Assembly (NCBI GenBank): GCA_019914995.1
Contig: CM034128.1
Location: forward strand, 10,869,501 to 10,933,500
Direction: 5' to 3'
From: Acanthochlamys bracteata
Lineage: Eukaryota; Streptophyta; Magnoliopsida; Pandanales; Velloziaceae
DNA length: 64,000 nucleotides
Under the pieces are notes generated by a model. That model saw nothing but the letters and a program-made list of their open reading frames with translations. It had not been told where the DNA came from and ran no database searches. Of this stretch, positions 38,737 to 50,796 are shown piece after piece. Numbering within the stretch: position 1 is the stretch's first letter; every line of letters starts with the position of its first letter. A program made the position numbers and the translations under genes.

Positions 38737-39579
38737 TAGGGGTGGCAATATATGACCCGATCCGAAAACTCGACCCAAAATCGATTTGTTTAATCAGGGT
38801 TAAGGTTAGAAAATTTAACCCGTATAAATATATGAGTTGGGTTAGGGTTAAATAAATTTAACCCGGTTATTAAATGGGTCAACCCGAAATTGATCCACCA
38901 ATCCGAAATGTCATTTTTTGAAATAACAATTTTTTATTTTTTCTTACCGTATAATAAAATATTTACAATAAAAATAATCGATACTAGTTATTTACAAACT
39001 ATTAAATTAAAATGTATTTATAGTTAATTCTTTATTTTTATACCTTAGTAAAACAGTATAATCTGAAAATTATAATATTATCGAAAGTATTACTATGTAG
39101 GTATTTTTAATGACGAATTTAGATTTTGTATAAAGATTTTTATGAAAATTTTGTTAGATAGATATATTTATCAAAATTTTTATCGAAATTATTAACCTAG
39201 TATTTGTAATCATAAATTTCAGCTGTTATCATATATTTTTGAAAAAAAAAAATAATATATTTTTTTATATTGTAAGGACCGATAAAGATATTAAGGAATG
39301 TTGTTGGACATAATTATATCTTGTCAGTAAAAATATCGTGCACTTTCATTCGAACTGATATTATAATTTCACTAAAACTTAAAAATATATAATTAATAAT
39401 TAATAATTTTAATTATTAAATGGGTCGACCTGAATTTGATCCGATTATTAGTAGGTTGGATTAGGGTTGACAATTTTGACCCGTATAAATTCATAGGTTG
39501 GGTTAAAATTAACAAATTTAACCCAATTATTAAATAGATCGACCCGAAATCGACCCATTAATTCATATTGCCACCCCTA
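38737..39579 (+). mobile_element. Non-autonomous hAT-like element, 843 bp, with perfect 8-bp target duplication
   Basis: Begins TAGGGGTGGCAATATATGA and ends with the inverse, TCATATTGCCACCCCTA. It is flanked on both sides by CTTTCCCT (38729-38736 and 39580-39587), an exact 8-bp duplication. Subterminal regions hold many copies of GACCCG/CGGGTC and GGTTAGGGTTAA-like motifs, and a ~140-bp block near the left end (38,811-38,900) recurs as a diverged direct copy near the right end (39,416-39,560). The centre is AT-rich and has no transposase frame. It separates the divergent PPR and MED32-like genes. Confidence 0.9.
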
Positions 39580-39739
39580 CTTTCCCTACAAAAATATTTT
39601 TCCTTTCGAACTTATTTTTTCGCTGGCTACCATTAACCAAGATTCTATCAAATTTAAGAACAATCTCTTTCGGTTATTAGTTTCTTGAATCAATTCTTTT
39701 GTTTTTCTAATTAGTTCGTCGTTTAGGAGTTTTGCGTGC

Positions 39740-39772
39740 ATGCAAGGATGGAGAGCACGGTGGACGGAATGA
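39740..39772 (+). other. Short upstream frame overlapping the MED32-like start
   Basis: ATG at 39740 opens a 10-codon frame (MQGWRARWTE) that ends at 39772, past the main ATG at 39748. Its initiation context is weak (T at -3) while the main ATG has A at -3 and G at +4, so leaky scanning is expected. Confidence 0.4.
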
Positions 39773-40173
39773 GCAAAGCGTACGATGAATTGTTAAATGC
39801 GGTAACAAAGGTTCTGGAATCCGGCGAAGCAGCAGAGAAGAAAGGAACAGCGTTGGCTGATTTCAAGCAACATTTGGAACTTTTCTTGGTTTCATGCGAT
39901 AAAGCTCATGAACTCGTCGATGAAGCACGGCAGAGATTGGTTGGATTGATTGGTGCTGCTGCTGTCGATGCATATCAACCTGAATCAAATGCTGAAAAAT
40001 CAGTGCCGTCGACACCGCTGCCGTCGGAAGCCAATGCTGAGAAATCACTGCCGTCTACACCGCTGCAGCTGGAGGCAAATGCTGAAATATCACTGCCGTC
40101 GACACCGCTGCAGCCGGAGACTGACCTCGGCGAAACTCAGGCTGCAGATGAACCAGAGGAAGAAAAAAAGTAG
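39748..40173 (+). CDS. MED32: Mediator subunit 32-like protein with C-terminal tandem repeats
   Basis: 141 aa, single exon. The helical N-terminal 75 residues (MESTVDGMSKAYDELLNAV, then LADFKQHLELFLVSCDKAHE and LVDEARQRL) align by eye with plant MED32 (Mediator tail, MED29/MED2-like), where the pattern is NFKQ-WELFRVACDQAEEFVE. The C-terminal half is different: three near-identical 15-residue units (81-125) built on NAEKSxPSTPL, then an acidic Glu-rich end. MED32 belongs to the Mediator tail, which links activators to RNA polymerase II. The family call rests on a partial match; start codon chosen over 39740 because of frame and context. Confidence 0.6.
   Translation: MESTVDGMSKAYDELLNAVTKVLESGEAAEKKGTALADFKQHLELFLVSCDKAHELVDEARQRLVGLIGAAAVDAYQPESNAEKSVPSTPLPSEANAEKSLPSTPLQLEANAEISLPSTPLQPETDLGETQAADEPEEEKK
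39988..40122 (+). repeat. Three 45-bp in-frame tandem repeats
   Basis: Units at 39988-40032, 40033-40077 and 40078-40122, each encoding a 15-residue Asn-Ala-Glu ... PSTPL segment. Differences between units are single bases, so the expansion is fairly young. Confidence 0.9.
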
Positions 40174-40810
40174 ATATTTTTCTTTTTTGCTTTTTTATGG
40201 TGCAGGCATTTTTTGCATGAGCTTGTTTTTAGGGTTTTGTTTTGATTTGCACGGTAAAGATAAGACGCGTATGTTTTTGTTGGTTACAACTTACAAATGT
40301 GTGATCAATGAACAGGAAAACAACAAAATGTTTCACGAGGAAAACGGAGATTGGTTTAACTTCTATCTAGAAGAGCAATTCAATCAGCTCCATTATTAGT
40401 AAAATTATTTCCACATACATTTTTTGCATTGTGCTCTACATGAACGTAGACCAAATTCAACAAGTTCTTCTATCAGTATCATATTATACTGTTTGTGTTT
40501 TTGACGATGATCAGCATGATGCATTACACTTTAACTCACCAGTTATAGAGTAAACCATGGCTGGACAAATTACTCGGATAGTTTGCCATGAGCTGCCATC
40601 TCAATCTTCGGGTCGAAAATAAGATCTGGTCACTACTAGTTAATTTGTTGCTCTCATGCTTCTGAACGAACAATCAGGCCAAGATCTTTATAGCCCGTGA
40701 TCACAGCTTGTGATTCTTGCTCCGTCGTCAGTTCTAACAATAGAATTGTTTCACCAATCTGGTGCACTGGGAATATTACCTGCTGCAATACTCCATGAAG
40801 CACTTCAACT

Positions 40811-42910
40811 TCAAAGCAACATCTTCTCTTGAAGCTTTGCAACTAGTGCCTGAGAAGAGAACTCTTAATAAGTAGACTTCAGCAAAAACTTGGTACCAAG
40901 CGCCTGTTTATGAACAGAATTCATTGCAAGAGAAGAAAAGGGTCATATCATAGGATAGAACCTTAAATGATTTGGATCGACGAATTGATGGATCAATCAG
41001 CAAAGCCGTAGAGAATGCCTTCTCAGCTGCATCCAATTTCTCCATAGCAAGTAGAGCATCCCCTTGAGCAAGATGAGCCTAAACATTGTAATGCTCTTTT
41101 TAGTTTCACCCTTAAGAATGAACAAGTCTGCAACCCTAACATAAGTATGATGATAATTGTCATTAGCAGCCTCGGGGTTTCATTTTGTTTCTCTTCTTCC
41201 ATCAACAGGAATAAGAAAAGCAATGAGAATTTTGTTAGGAATGCCAAGCAAATATACGTAAATGTAAGTTCACAGAAGAATGTTTTGTCCATATCAGCCC
41301 AGTGGATTAAGTGATTCACACCTAGGAGCAGATCAAGACATATCTACACTTTCTCTCGCTTGAAAAGGTCCAAACACCAACCAAGCAAACTAATCTAGCT
41401 ACTAGTTGCAAATTCCCGTCACAATTGCTGTTATAGACCAGATCCCAGTAGAAGGAAATATGTAGCAGCTTACAGGCAAACTGAGAAATGAAGCCTAGGT
41501 CTCCATGTCCCTAGTGCTTCTAAGAATTGAGAATATGTACAATTTAAGATCTGATCATTACAAAGCCATCCGAACTCTTTCGAAATCCAAGCTTAAGTAT
41601 GGTTTTGGTACCTGGGGGTATTTGGGGTCTATACAAGATGCTTCTTCTGCATCTTCAAGAGATCTGGCATAATCCCCCATATTTAATCTTGCAATAGACC
41701 TACAACAAGTTCACTAATAAAACAAACTAGTATTCCATTACATAGAAACTACTCTGTGAAAAAAGGCTAATTTCATAACGACAAGAAAGCAATCAAGAGT
41801 TACTCAGGTAGGAAAACTAAATTCATGCCATAGAAGCTTTAAAACAATAATTAAGCAAGGAAGGAATATGAAGTCCAATGATCATTGTTTTGGTCCAAAG
41901 GAACAGAACACCTGCTTCTATGTATGAATTGCAAACCTCCAGCAGGTTTCAAATCAACGGCCTGCAACCACAAAACAACACAGCACTTGCATATTGAAAG
42001 CATCTCAAAGAAACATATATTTTGAAAACTTCGATTATCATGTATATGTTAGCAAAAAAAAAGGCAGCTACTTATTTATGAAGCTTCAATTAGTTTAAGA
42101 TCAATGACATTTGATGGTGAAAGTATTGAAAGTAGCAGAACAACCTTGATTTAGCCAGAACTAAAATCAGTGGTCAGATTTGGTATCTGGTACTACTCCT
42201 TGTATGGATCTTATCCATATTTTCATACAACTCAGACATTGCCCTGATTAGATTATAGCAATCATCGTCTCACAAGCATCCTAATTCTTATAATGGACCA
42301 AATTTTGATGGGAGATAAGACTCAGCTACAGATAAACTGAAAGATTCTTTTGCATGTTTTCAATAAAAATCTCACCGTCACACATTCCTTCCACATAATT
42401 CAAACATGAATAAGACATTTTCAAAAACTGAAGAAGTGGCAATTTTTTTCTCACCTGAGTAAGCAATATCTCAGCTTGAGCAAAATCACCCTTCTCCAAC
42501 TCTTTCTCCGCTCTCTTTCTAAGAGCTAGAGCATTCAAACTCGCTTCAGCATCAAAGCACCCCTCCTTCCCACACAATTCCTCGATCAACCTTGCCGCAC
42601 TTGCGGCGGTGCCGCAGTGCCCAACAATAACACGATGTGGCAGAATCACAACGTTGGGTCCGGCGCCACAGCGCCCGAGACAACCGCACGAGTTCACCAT
42701 CACGTGAGGTGGTGCGAGGGCGGAGAAGATTTCCATTATCTCTCGCGAACCTTGCCGCCCGCAGGTTCGGTTAACGCACACGCTTAATTCGAAGGGCTGA
42801 AAGTTCGCAGGCGATGAAGAAGCTTTCGTTGTTGTTGTTGTTGTTGTTGCTGATGAAGTTCGACGGTGAAGAGCGAAGCCGGCGGCGGAGTAGTGTAACC
42901 GGAGTTCCAT
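40811..42910 (-). CDS. Thioredoxin-like 2Fe-2S protein with TPR domain
   Basis: Five exons: 42455-42910, 41912-41961, 41612-41699, 40962-41078, 40811-40849; 249 aa. The N-terminus is Ser/Thr/Arg-rich with seven consecutive Thr, like a plastid transit peptide. Residues ~42-115 form a thioredoxin-like ferredoxin: CVNRTCGRQGS, then NSCGCLGRCGAGPNVV, so the four cluster cysteines are present. From ~125 there are helical TPR repeats (RKRAEKELEKGDFAQAEILL; IARLNMGDYARSLEDAEEA; ALLAMEKLDAAEKAFSTALL). Function is not known to me; electron transfer or a scaffolding role is only inferred. The last exon can start at either of two acceptors seven bases apart; the upstream one gives this 13-residue-codon end (see findings). 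Confidence 0.85.
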
Positions 42911-45819
42911 TGATGAATGGAGAAGTGTGAAAGCGGGAGTTTTGGATAAAGACGGGCTTGCGTTTGTATTTTGTTTCGATCGAATATTCTATTACTTTCG
43001 GCCTTATGCTTTCACTCATGGGCCTTTCTTAGCCCATTCGATCTTATGGGCTACACAGAATATTCTTTCTACGCTAATTTTCTCCAATTAAGTCTGCATA
43101 TATGTTTGTTGATATTTTCTTTAAGAGATTGTTTAATTAAGATTTTTTTTTGGTGTTCTTTTAAGAATGTTTAACTTAGTTTTGCGGTTTCTCTTCAAAG
43201 ACCATAGATTCGACTGCAGAATTCCATAATTTCAAGGCAATAATTATTTCTGTAAAAAAAAAATGGCTGACTTGTTTGGCGGTGAACGAGAAAGTAAATT
43301 ATTATTCATTCAAATTATATGAGAAAGATCTTTTTTAAAAATTTAATATAAAAAAGTATTTAATTTTGTGTGAGTGATTTATGAATAGCTAATTTATATC
43401 TAATTTTATAATATTTAACTAATGTTTGATTTTCACTCAAAAATAATTTTTTTCTTTCCCAATCGGATGACTTCTTGATGCTGCGGGGTCGTGTTTAGTA
43501 AGCTTTAAATTGGAAGTGTGAGTTGATAAAAATAAGTTTAATTTTAAAATGCCGTTTGATAATAAGTGAATTTTTATTTTTGAGTTTATAAGTGAAATCT
43601 TTTAGTTTTAAAATTTAAAAACAATTTTTTGATAAAAAACTGAGTTTTATTTATTTATTTTAAAAATGAGTTAAAAAATAAAAATGAGTTAAAAAAATGA
43701 ATTTGAAATGTTAATAAACCCGTCCTTGGTTATAGCCTAAAATCATTTTGTTTGATTTTTTCATTCATTTTTTATTTATTTTTTCTTCATTTTCCATTTA
43801 TTTTTTAATTTATTTTTAGTAAACAGTTAAAGAGTATTCAAAACTATTTATAAGAAAAAACTTTTTATAGTGAGAAATATTTTTATTCTATTTTTAAAAA
43901 TGCTCTACTTTTTATCTAAAATAATAATAATAATAAAATTATATGATATATAAATTTTTATATTTTTTCAAATTTTAAATAAAATTTATAACATATTATA
44001 ATTTTTTTATGAAAATATAAAATTGAAAAATAATTTTGTGAGAAGGTCTCCAAAACGCACCCTTCAAAAATCAAAATTCAATCCCTCTAGTTGTAGACTT
44101 GTAGTTGTCGCCCGTGAAGCTTTCACCATTGCTTTGTCCTTTGTCTCTTTAGGGCATATTTATCTATTCTTTAAACTTAAGTTTTTTATCAAAAATTTAT
44201 TTTTAATTCATTTTTAATGAAAAACTAAAATTTTAATTTATTTTAAAACTTATTTCTAAAGATTATTATATATATATATAATTAAAGGCTCACTTTTAAT
44301 AAAAATAAAATATATTTACTTTCATAAATTAGTTATTGAATAACATTTTTAAAAAAATACTTTTCCAAACTCTATTTTCAATCAAAATAGACATACTCTT
44401 AGAGTTATAAGTGATCCGCATTAATTTTTTGATTAAAAAATCATTTTCTAATATATTATTTTTATAATTTATTTTTTAATAATTATTTTTTATTTCTTTA
44501 TCATAAGTTACTCCTTTAGAAATTCACTTTTGAAGCAATTAGTAAGTGCTTTTAATTGGTTTACAAATAAATTAGTTGATTTAAAAATTTGAACTGATGA
44601 TGAAATGAAGATAACTAAATAAGAGACAACGAGTTACTTACTGTATATCTCTATAGATAGCTTAATAAAGATGAATTTTTGTGATTAACAAGAGATGGAA
44701 ATGTTTGCATGTTTTTGATCTCGACATTCGTTAAAAGACATAGGCAACTTTTTGAAAACCAATCATGCAATGCAAAAGCTTCAGAAGATGGTGCCTAAAA
44801 TAGAAAAAATTATAATAATTATATTTTAAGCTTAATTTTTTATTTTAAAAATATTAAAATATATATAGATTAGAAAATATATAATTCACTTTTATATTTA
44901 AATTTTTAAATATTTAAAATAATATAAAAAATAATAAATATTAAACTTATTTGAAATAAAAAATACTTTAAACACTTTAAAATACCTACTTAATAGCCCT
45001 CTCTTTTTCTCTTTCTGTAGCAGAAAAATTTAGAAAGAATCGTTTAATTATAACCTTATCAAAAAAAGTTAGAGGACAATTTGAAGTGTTTATAAAATAA
45101 AATTTTTTAAAATAAAAATAATTTTTAAAAGAATTTATTATGTAAATTTTTTATATTTTTAAATTTTTAAATTTTTTTTTGAATACTTATAAAATATATA
45201 TTGAAAACATAAAATAAAAAATTATTTATAAAGAACGCTTAACCAAATAGGCCTAGTTATCTAGCTAACTTTTTTAATCAGTTCACACTTCTTCTAAAAT
45301 TTTCAAAAGCTGCTTCATTCCAAAATCACTTGCTGTACTTTAAAAAGACGCACTCTTGTTTTTCATGTTGTTGTGTTGTCCACTTCTTTGTTCCACAAGC
45401 AGCTTTTCTTAATCTGCTCTATTGGTTAGCACTGGTTTAACTTAATTAATCACATAGATTAATTGGAAGCAGTTCAATATAGCACAATTCCCAGATGGCG
45501 AAACTTTGCAATTGCATGCAAAGCCATTCAGGTAGACCCATATACTAGATTATAGATTATAGCTTATAGATTATAAATTTATTTACGTTACATATATATT
45601 TTTTATTGTCGTAAGATTAGAAAGACAAATAATAATTAGTTATTCCTAACAAATTACTGTTAGCTCAAAAGATTCACCAGTATATAAACAAGAAATTCTT
45701 GGGGAAAAAAAGTTTTGAAAGATTCCTGCTTGCAAGCATGTGTTAGTGAGCTCTCTCTATTCTCTCTTTCTCTCTGTACAGAGTTCTCCTGAGGAGAGTT
45801 TCAGTCGCTGTTGCTGAGA
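42911..45819. other. 2.9-kb AT-rich intergenic region
   Basis: Between the divergent 2Fe-2S/TPR and NPH3 genes. 43,300-45,250 is very A/T-rich with several decayed MITE-like patches; the clearest is 45,073-45,254. Immediately upstream of the NPH3 gene, 45,740-45,780 is a CT-rich stretch (CTCTCTCTATTCTCTCTTTC), common in plant leaders and core promoters. No gene can be supported. Confidence 0.6.
45073..45254 (-). mobile_element. AT-rich MITE-like element, inverted orientation
   Basis: Left end AGGACAATTTGAAGTG, right end CCAAATAGGCCT; read in reverse the right end is AGGCCTATTTGG, close to the AGGCGCTATTTGG start of the copy at 10632. Interior A/T with TTTTAAATTTTTTTTG-type blocks. Target duplication not clear. 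Confidence 0.5.
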
Positions 45820-48800
45820 ATGAAGGAGCTGTGTTGTGATCTCAAGGTTCACATCAATGGCGAAAACACATTCTTCATCAACCAGGTAACGCACGCATTC
45901 CATGCAATCTCATCAATCTTTCAGGATTCTTTCAATCAAACTTCTACTCTATGAATTATATCGGTAGAATTCAATGGGTTAAATAGAATTCAATGGGTTA
46001 AATATCAAATTCTAATCTTTCGCTCTCGATTTCTCCATTTTCGGCAGAAATTGTTGTGTTCATATTCAGGGATGTTTGGAAGATTGGTGAAGCAAGAGTT
46101 GAAGAAGAAGAAGACGACGAAAACTCAATTCAAAGATTCTGGATTGAAGATTACAGATTTCCCAGGCGGAGCTAAAGCGTTTGAGCTCGCCCTAAAATTT
46201 TGTTACGGCGGCGGCAGAATGAATATTAGTCCGGCCAACGTTGCACTGCTTCACAGCGCTGCAATCTTCTTGGAGATGAATGAAAATGTTTCAGCTTGCA
46301 ATCTCTTCACTCAAGCTGAGACCTTTATGGATGGTCTGTTCTATTGGACATGGGAAGAAATCATCATCGCTCTCCGATCGTGTGAACTTGTTCTCACCGT
46401 TGTTGATATCTCCGGCTTGCTTAACAAGCTTATCTCTACTCTTCTTGAAAAAATTTCGGCAAACTCAGATGTGCAGTTGAATTCTGCAACACCTTTTCCA
46501 TCATCGTCGTCTTCTTCTTCATCACAGGATACGTTCGGTTTCCGGGGATCAAATTCGATAAGAACGCCGGAGATAACGAAGCATTGCTTCGCCAGAGAAT
46601 GGTGGTTTGATGATCTTGCTTCGCTTTCTCCGACAATAATTGAGAAAACCTTGAAGGCATTAGGAAACTACGCGGATGATAATAAGAACCTCGTTCTCAC
46701 CAGGTTTTTGTTGCATTACCTCAAAACAACTGCACAAAGGCAAGGGTCATTGAAGTACAAGGTTAAGTTCAGCGGTCTTGCCGATACCGCGGTACATGGT
46801 GTTGTGTTGATGGGCAGGGTTGCATTCAGCTGCAGAGGGTTGTTCTTGGTTTTGAGGATTGTTTCAGGTTTCGGTTTGAGCAAGGAGTGCAGGCATGAGT
46901 TGGAGAGGATTATTGGTTTGGAGTTAGACCGAGCAACATTAGATGACTTGCTGATTTCTGGACGCACTGATGGAGGAGTGTTTGATGTTAGTCTAGTGCT
47001 GAGATTGGTGAGGTTTTTTGTTGAAAGCGAAGAAAATGGCGAGAAATCTTTGCAGAGGTTGAAGAAGGTAGGGAAACTGGTAGACACATACTTGGGGGAG
47101 ATCTCACCTGATCAAGGACTGAAGGTGTCAAAGTTCCTTGCAGTAGCTGAAAGCCTCCCTGACTCTGCCAGGGATTGCTTTGATGGGGTCTACAGAGCAC
47201 TTGACATCTATATTGAGGTGAGAATCAGTACCTATAATCACTTTCTTTTTATCACAAGTCTTGTTATTCTACACCTGATACTACTGTCAATAATCATTCA
47301 TGGGTATCTATGGATTGAGTCAATTGTTTTTTTTTATTTTAAATCCTTGGCTTGCTATAAAATTATTGCTTTCCTTGTTCTTGTCCTGACCTGTAACACA
47401 ATAAGTGAGCTGGTAGGCAAGAAGTTCTATCTACTTTGCTTGAGGCTTCTAAGGAAATATCTTAGGCTGGAATACCGAGTTGATTAGGCATGAAGATGAA
47501 ATATATCTTCCTCTTCCTTTATTTATTTTACATGAAAAAGATTTCATTTCTTTGTGTTCCTTTATGACAATATTTAAGTTTGGGCTTTGTTATAGGAAAC
47601 CTGGTTTATGAATGCGACTAACTACGTGTTTCAAAATCCTAAAACTCCACTCTCCCACGAGATTTGGAGTTCCGGAAAATTTGCATGTTTCAATTATTCA
47701 TTGAACTAAGCTCTACTTTTATTTTACTATTCAGAAACTTTATCATTTTAATTCTTAGAACTCCACTTTCCACTTTTAAATAAACTTTAATCCTGGAACT
47801 CCACTCTCCCACTTTCCACTCCAATTTATTTTTATAAAACTCGCTTCCGTGCATTTAAGACACTCCCTAAGTAAGTATGGATTTCATGTGATGTAATGGG
47901 TCCGTTAAATTTGTTGTTTGTCTCTTGTTAACACATTAACATCTCATCTTGATTCTTCAGCATGGGATGTGTTACTCTAAACTTGCCAAAAAATTTCATT
48001 CATCAACATCAATCCAACAGGACTCTTTTGTTTTATGTCTGTTTTCATCTTTTTGGATCTTTTCCATTTCTTTGCTCACTCCTCTTTTAGGGTGAAAGTA
48101 TGGTATGACATAGTTGGACTCATTGTTAGTCTACTACCGGTGGCCTTTATTTCCTGGTTAGTTCTTCAATGAATGAAGTTTTTTCACAACTCTTTGGTTG
48201 TTTGTGTGCTTTGGCAAGACTTCATTGGATTATTAACAGGTACTGTTAAGTCATGCTCCGTACAGTTAAGATAACACTAAAGGAACTCATTACTGTTTTC
48301 TGACTCTAAAGATGTTTTTATCTTGGCTTCAGACTTATTAGTAACAGTCCATACAGATTGATGAATCATTGTATCTGGTCTTCAGATGTCCTTGTCACAG
48401 CTCAAGAGTCCAGGATCTCAAGTCTGCTATGGTGCTAGAATATCTATTATTTATTTAATTTTTTCCTGCCTATAAACCTGGTGTTTCCAATAAGCATTAG
48501 TTTAACTACCTACTCTAGCTTTCGTTACTAATGTTGAGTTCAAGTTAAAAGGTTACTGTAACAGCTTTAAATGAAACTACAACGTTTGTGATGTGATATT
48601 TTCCTTCCTTGTTGCAGTCACATCGATCACTGTCATCTGAGGAACGAATGCGGTTATGCAGATGCTTGAACTATGAAAAACTCACACTTGAAGCCAGCAA
48701 AGACTTGGCAAAAAATCCAAGGATCCCACCAAGCGTCGCAATGCAAGCACTAGTATCACAGCAATCCAAAATTCAGGAGAGAACGGGTGTGTTAGACGGC

Positions 48801-49043
48801 ACTGACCTTGCTGGGACCCCGAGAAAAAACAGTAAGACTCTTGAGAATGAGAGGCTGGCAATACCAAAGCCCTTGGACGAGAAGGAAGAACTCCGGCTCA
48901 ACCTGCAAAGAATGCAAAACAGGGTCATGGAACTGGAGAAAGTATGCAGACAACTGAAGGGCCGGATGTCTAAAATCACGAAAAACAACCCAATAAGCAG
49001 CCCTAGCCACACTAGCAGCAAGGGCTTGCCAAGACTCTGTTGA
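45820..49043 (+). CDS. BTB/POZ and NPH3 domain protein
   Basis: Plant-specific NPH3/RPT2-family protein; members act as substrate adaptors of CUL3 ubiquitin ligases, some in phototropism. Three exons, 45820-45885, 46048-47217, 48618-49043, 553 aa. The N-terminal BTB begins DLKVHINGENTFFINQ and continues KLLCSYSGMFGRLVKQ; the NPH3 domain includes REWWFDDLASLSP, LVLTRFLLHYLKT and ISPDQGLKVSKFLAVAESLP, ARDCFDGVYRALDIYIE. Exon 3 has the conserved SSEERMRLCRCLNYEKLT and a coiled coil (LRLNLQRMQNRVMELEKVC). The size and sequence resemble Arabidopsis At3g19850/At1g50280 as I recall them. Intron 2 (1.4 kb) contains a stretch with repeated GGAACTCCACTCTCCCAC motifs. Confidence 0.93.
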
Positions 49044-49430
49044 ACTACAACTGCTTTCTTCTTTTTTCTGTTCATACATCATGCTCGTCTCTTATTCGGT
49101 TTTCTTCGTATTTTTTTGCATCTCTCTGAGTGATGATACCTGCAGCAGTAGTTTGAGTGAACAGCTGCAACAGTTGAAAGAGTTCATTGTTTCAAAAAAG
49201 GTCACAAAGGCTTTGTAAAGGTTTGTAATTACTTGACTCATATCTCAGGTAATTTTTATTTCCACTTTTGCAAGTAGAAGCAATTTATCTTCCATGATAA
49301 ATATATTAACTAGCAGCAGATCAGTAACACATGTAACCTGGTTGTGTTTCACCGACTGTTGAATTGTTGAAAAGCACCAAACTGATATCTGCTTAAACAA
49401 AAAGGAACAAGGGAATTAAATACAAGACAA

Positions 49431-50200
49431 TTATTTCGATAGCGTCGATAACTGAGATAAAACCTGACAATAGATTACACCTCGACCTTCTCCACCAGTC
49501 TCCCTTTCAGTAATTAAAAAATTATCAGATTCTTCAATTAGGACATAAACTTACAGACAGTATGAGTCCTAGTTCCAAGTTTAACATAAAACAACCTTGA
49601 TAACAGAAACAATGCAGCTTTTAGTTTTTAAGATTACTGAGATTGACACTAGTACCAAGATTGAATCTCCAGCTAGCTAGACTAGCTCTAGATATTGAAA
49701 CCAATCTCTTAATGAATTTTATGAGAAGCCTCTGAGTTTCAGTAAAAAAGGATTGAGTTAACTTTTTATGCTTGTCTATGAACTCAAGGTACAGATTCAG
49801 TCTTAATTCAGTTCTGCTTCCAAAAAGCTCATGCTTTAATACGGAGAGATGTAAACAAAGTAAACAAACACAAGAGATATTAGAGATGGTTGGCATTTCT
49901 TAATATGCTTTTTAAGTTCACCATTATCAGAGATGGTTAATAACTTCCCGGTATTAACAACTGAAGCATCAACTCGATCGAAATTACCATTAGTTCTTCG
50001 GTTGAAAACCGGGGGTTGGGTTTCAACGGATGGATCAGAGATTTGATCTCATTGAAACGGGTCGCAGCGAGCGAGCCAGCTAACGATGACGTGGTCCACT
50101 GCGACGGGGAAGGGTTCGCTGGTGTCGACGATTGTGGTGGTGGATAAAAGGCGTAGGAGATGGCGGGCGTTGCGGCAGCCGCGGTGAAAATTGTTGCCAT
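49431..50200 (-). CDS. Tentative small protein with plastid-like N-terminus
   Basis: First exon 49988-50200 starts MATIFTAAAATPAISYAFYP and continues with Ser/Pro/Thr-rich sequence (SSTPANPSPSQWTTSS), then SLAATRFNEIKSLIHPLKP; it is clearly GC-richer than its surroundings, so I believe it is coding. After a donor at 49987, candidate exons 49656-49731 and 49431-49531 have GT-AG borders and compatible phases and would give 129 aa ending EGRGVIYCQVLSQLSTLSK. Without splicing the frame ends after 87 aa. I do not recognise the family, and the two downstream exons are speculative. Confidence 0.35.
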
Positions 50201-50796
50201 TTTTTACTTTCTGAATTATTTGTAAAGGGAAAGATGAAGTTGCGGGTTTTGGGCGGGGTTTGATTTTTTAATTTTTCTAAATAGGACTACTACGAACGAA
50301 GATTTGGCAAATTGGGCTTGGAGAAATACGTATTAGCATTGTTAGGGAAAAGTATCCAGGGCTGTGTAGTAGAGATAATAGCAGAAGAATTTGCAAACTA
50401 GCCACTAATTGCAAATATGGCACACCTCATGGATACTCTGCACCTTACTTACCATGTAGTTTTAAGCTGCAGCTCCAAATGCAACCAAGAAGACATGAAA
50501 CAACCGATTTACTTAAATTCCGAAAAGTTGCAGTAGAATATGTCTAATATAACTTTGAGAAGATCCTATGCAAGTCACTGTTGTTATTCCATAGAGAAGG
50601 GTACCGCACTTCATTACTAAACCCTCCTAAATCATAAAAACAGAGTGGCGTTATAAGTGCGAAGAAAAGCATACTGATTGCTGACAATGCCTACCTCAGT
50701 TTCTTTTTTCCTAAAAGAACTCAAGCTTTTGCTAATACATGACATTCATTCGCCTGGTGCAAGTTGATGGAACAGCTAGTAATCACTCACCATAAA
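50201..50796. other. Spacer between the small gene and the P-class PPR gene
   Basis: 600 bases holding the promoter of the tentative small gene and the 3' UTR of the PPR gene. Nothing else stands out. Confidence 0.5.

Noticed and set aside
38811-38860. GGGTTAGGGTTAA motifs resembling interstitial telomere repeats
   Set aside because: They are part of the subterminal motif set of the hAT-like element and repeat with its two ends.
49621-49896. 91-codon minus-strand frame starting MPTISNISCVCLLC
   Set aside because: AT-rich, no domain, and overlaps the intron and candidate exon of the tentative small gene; not supported as a separate gene.
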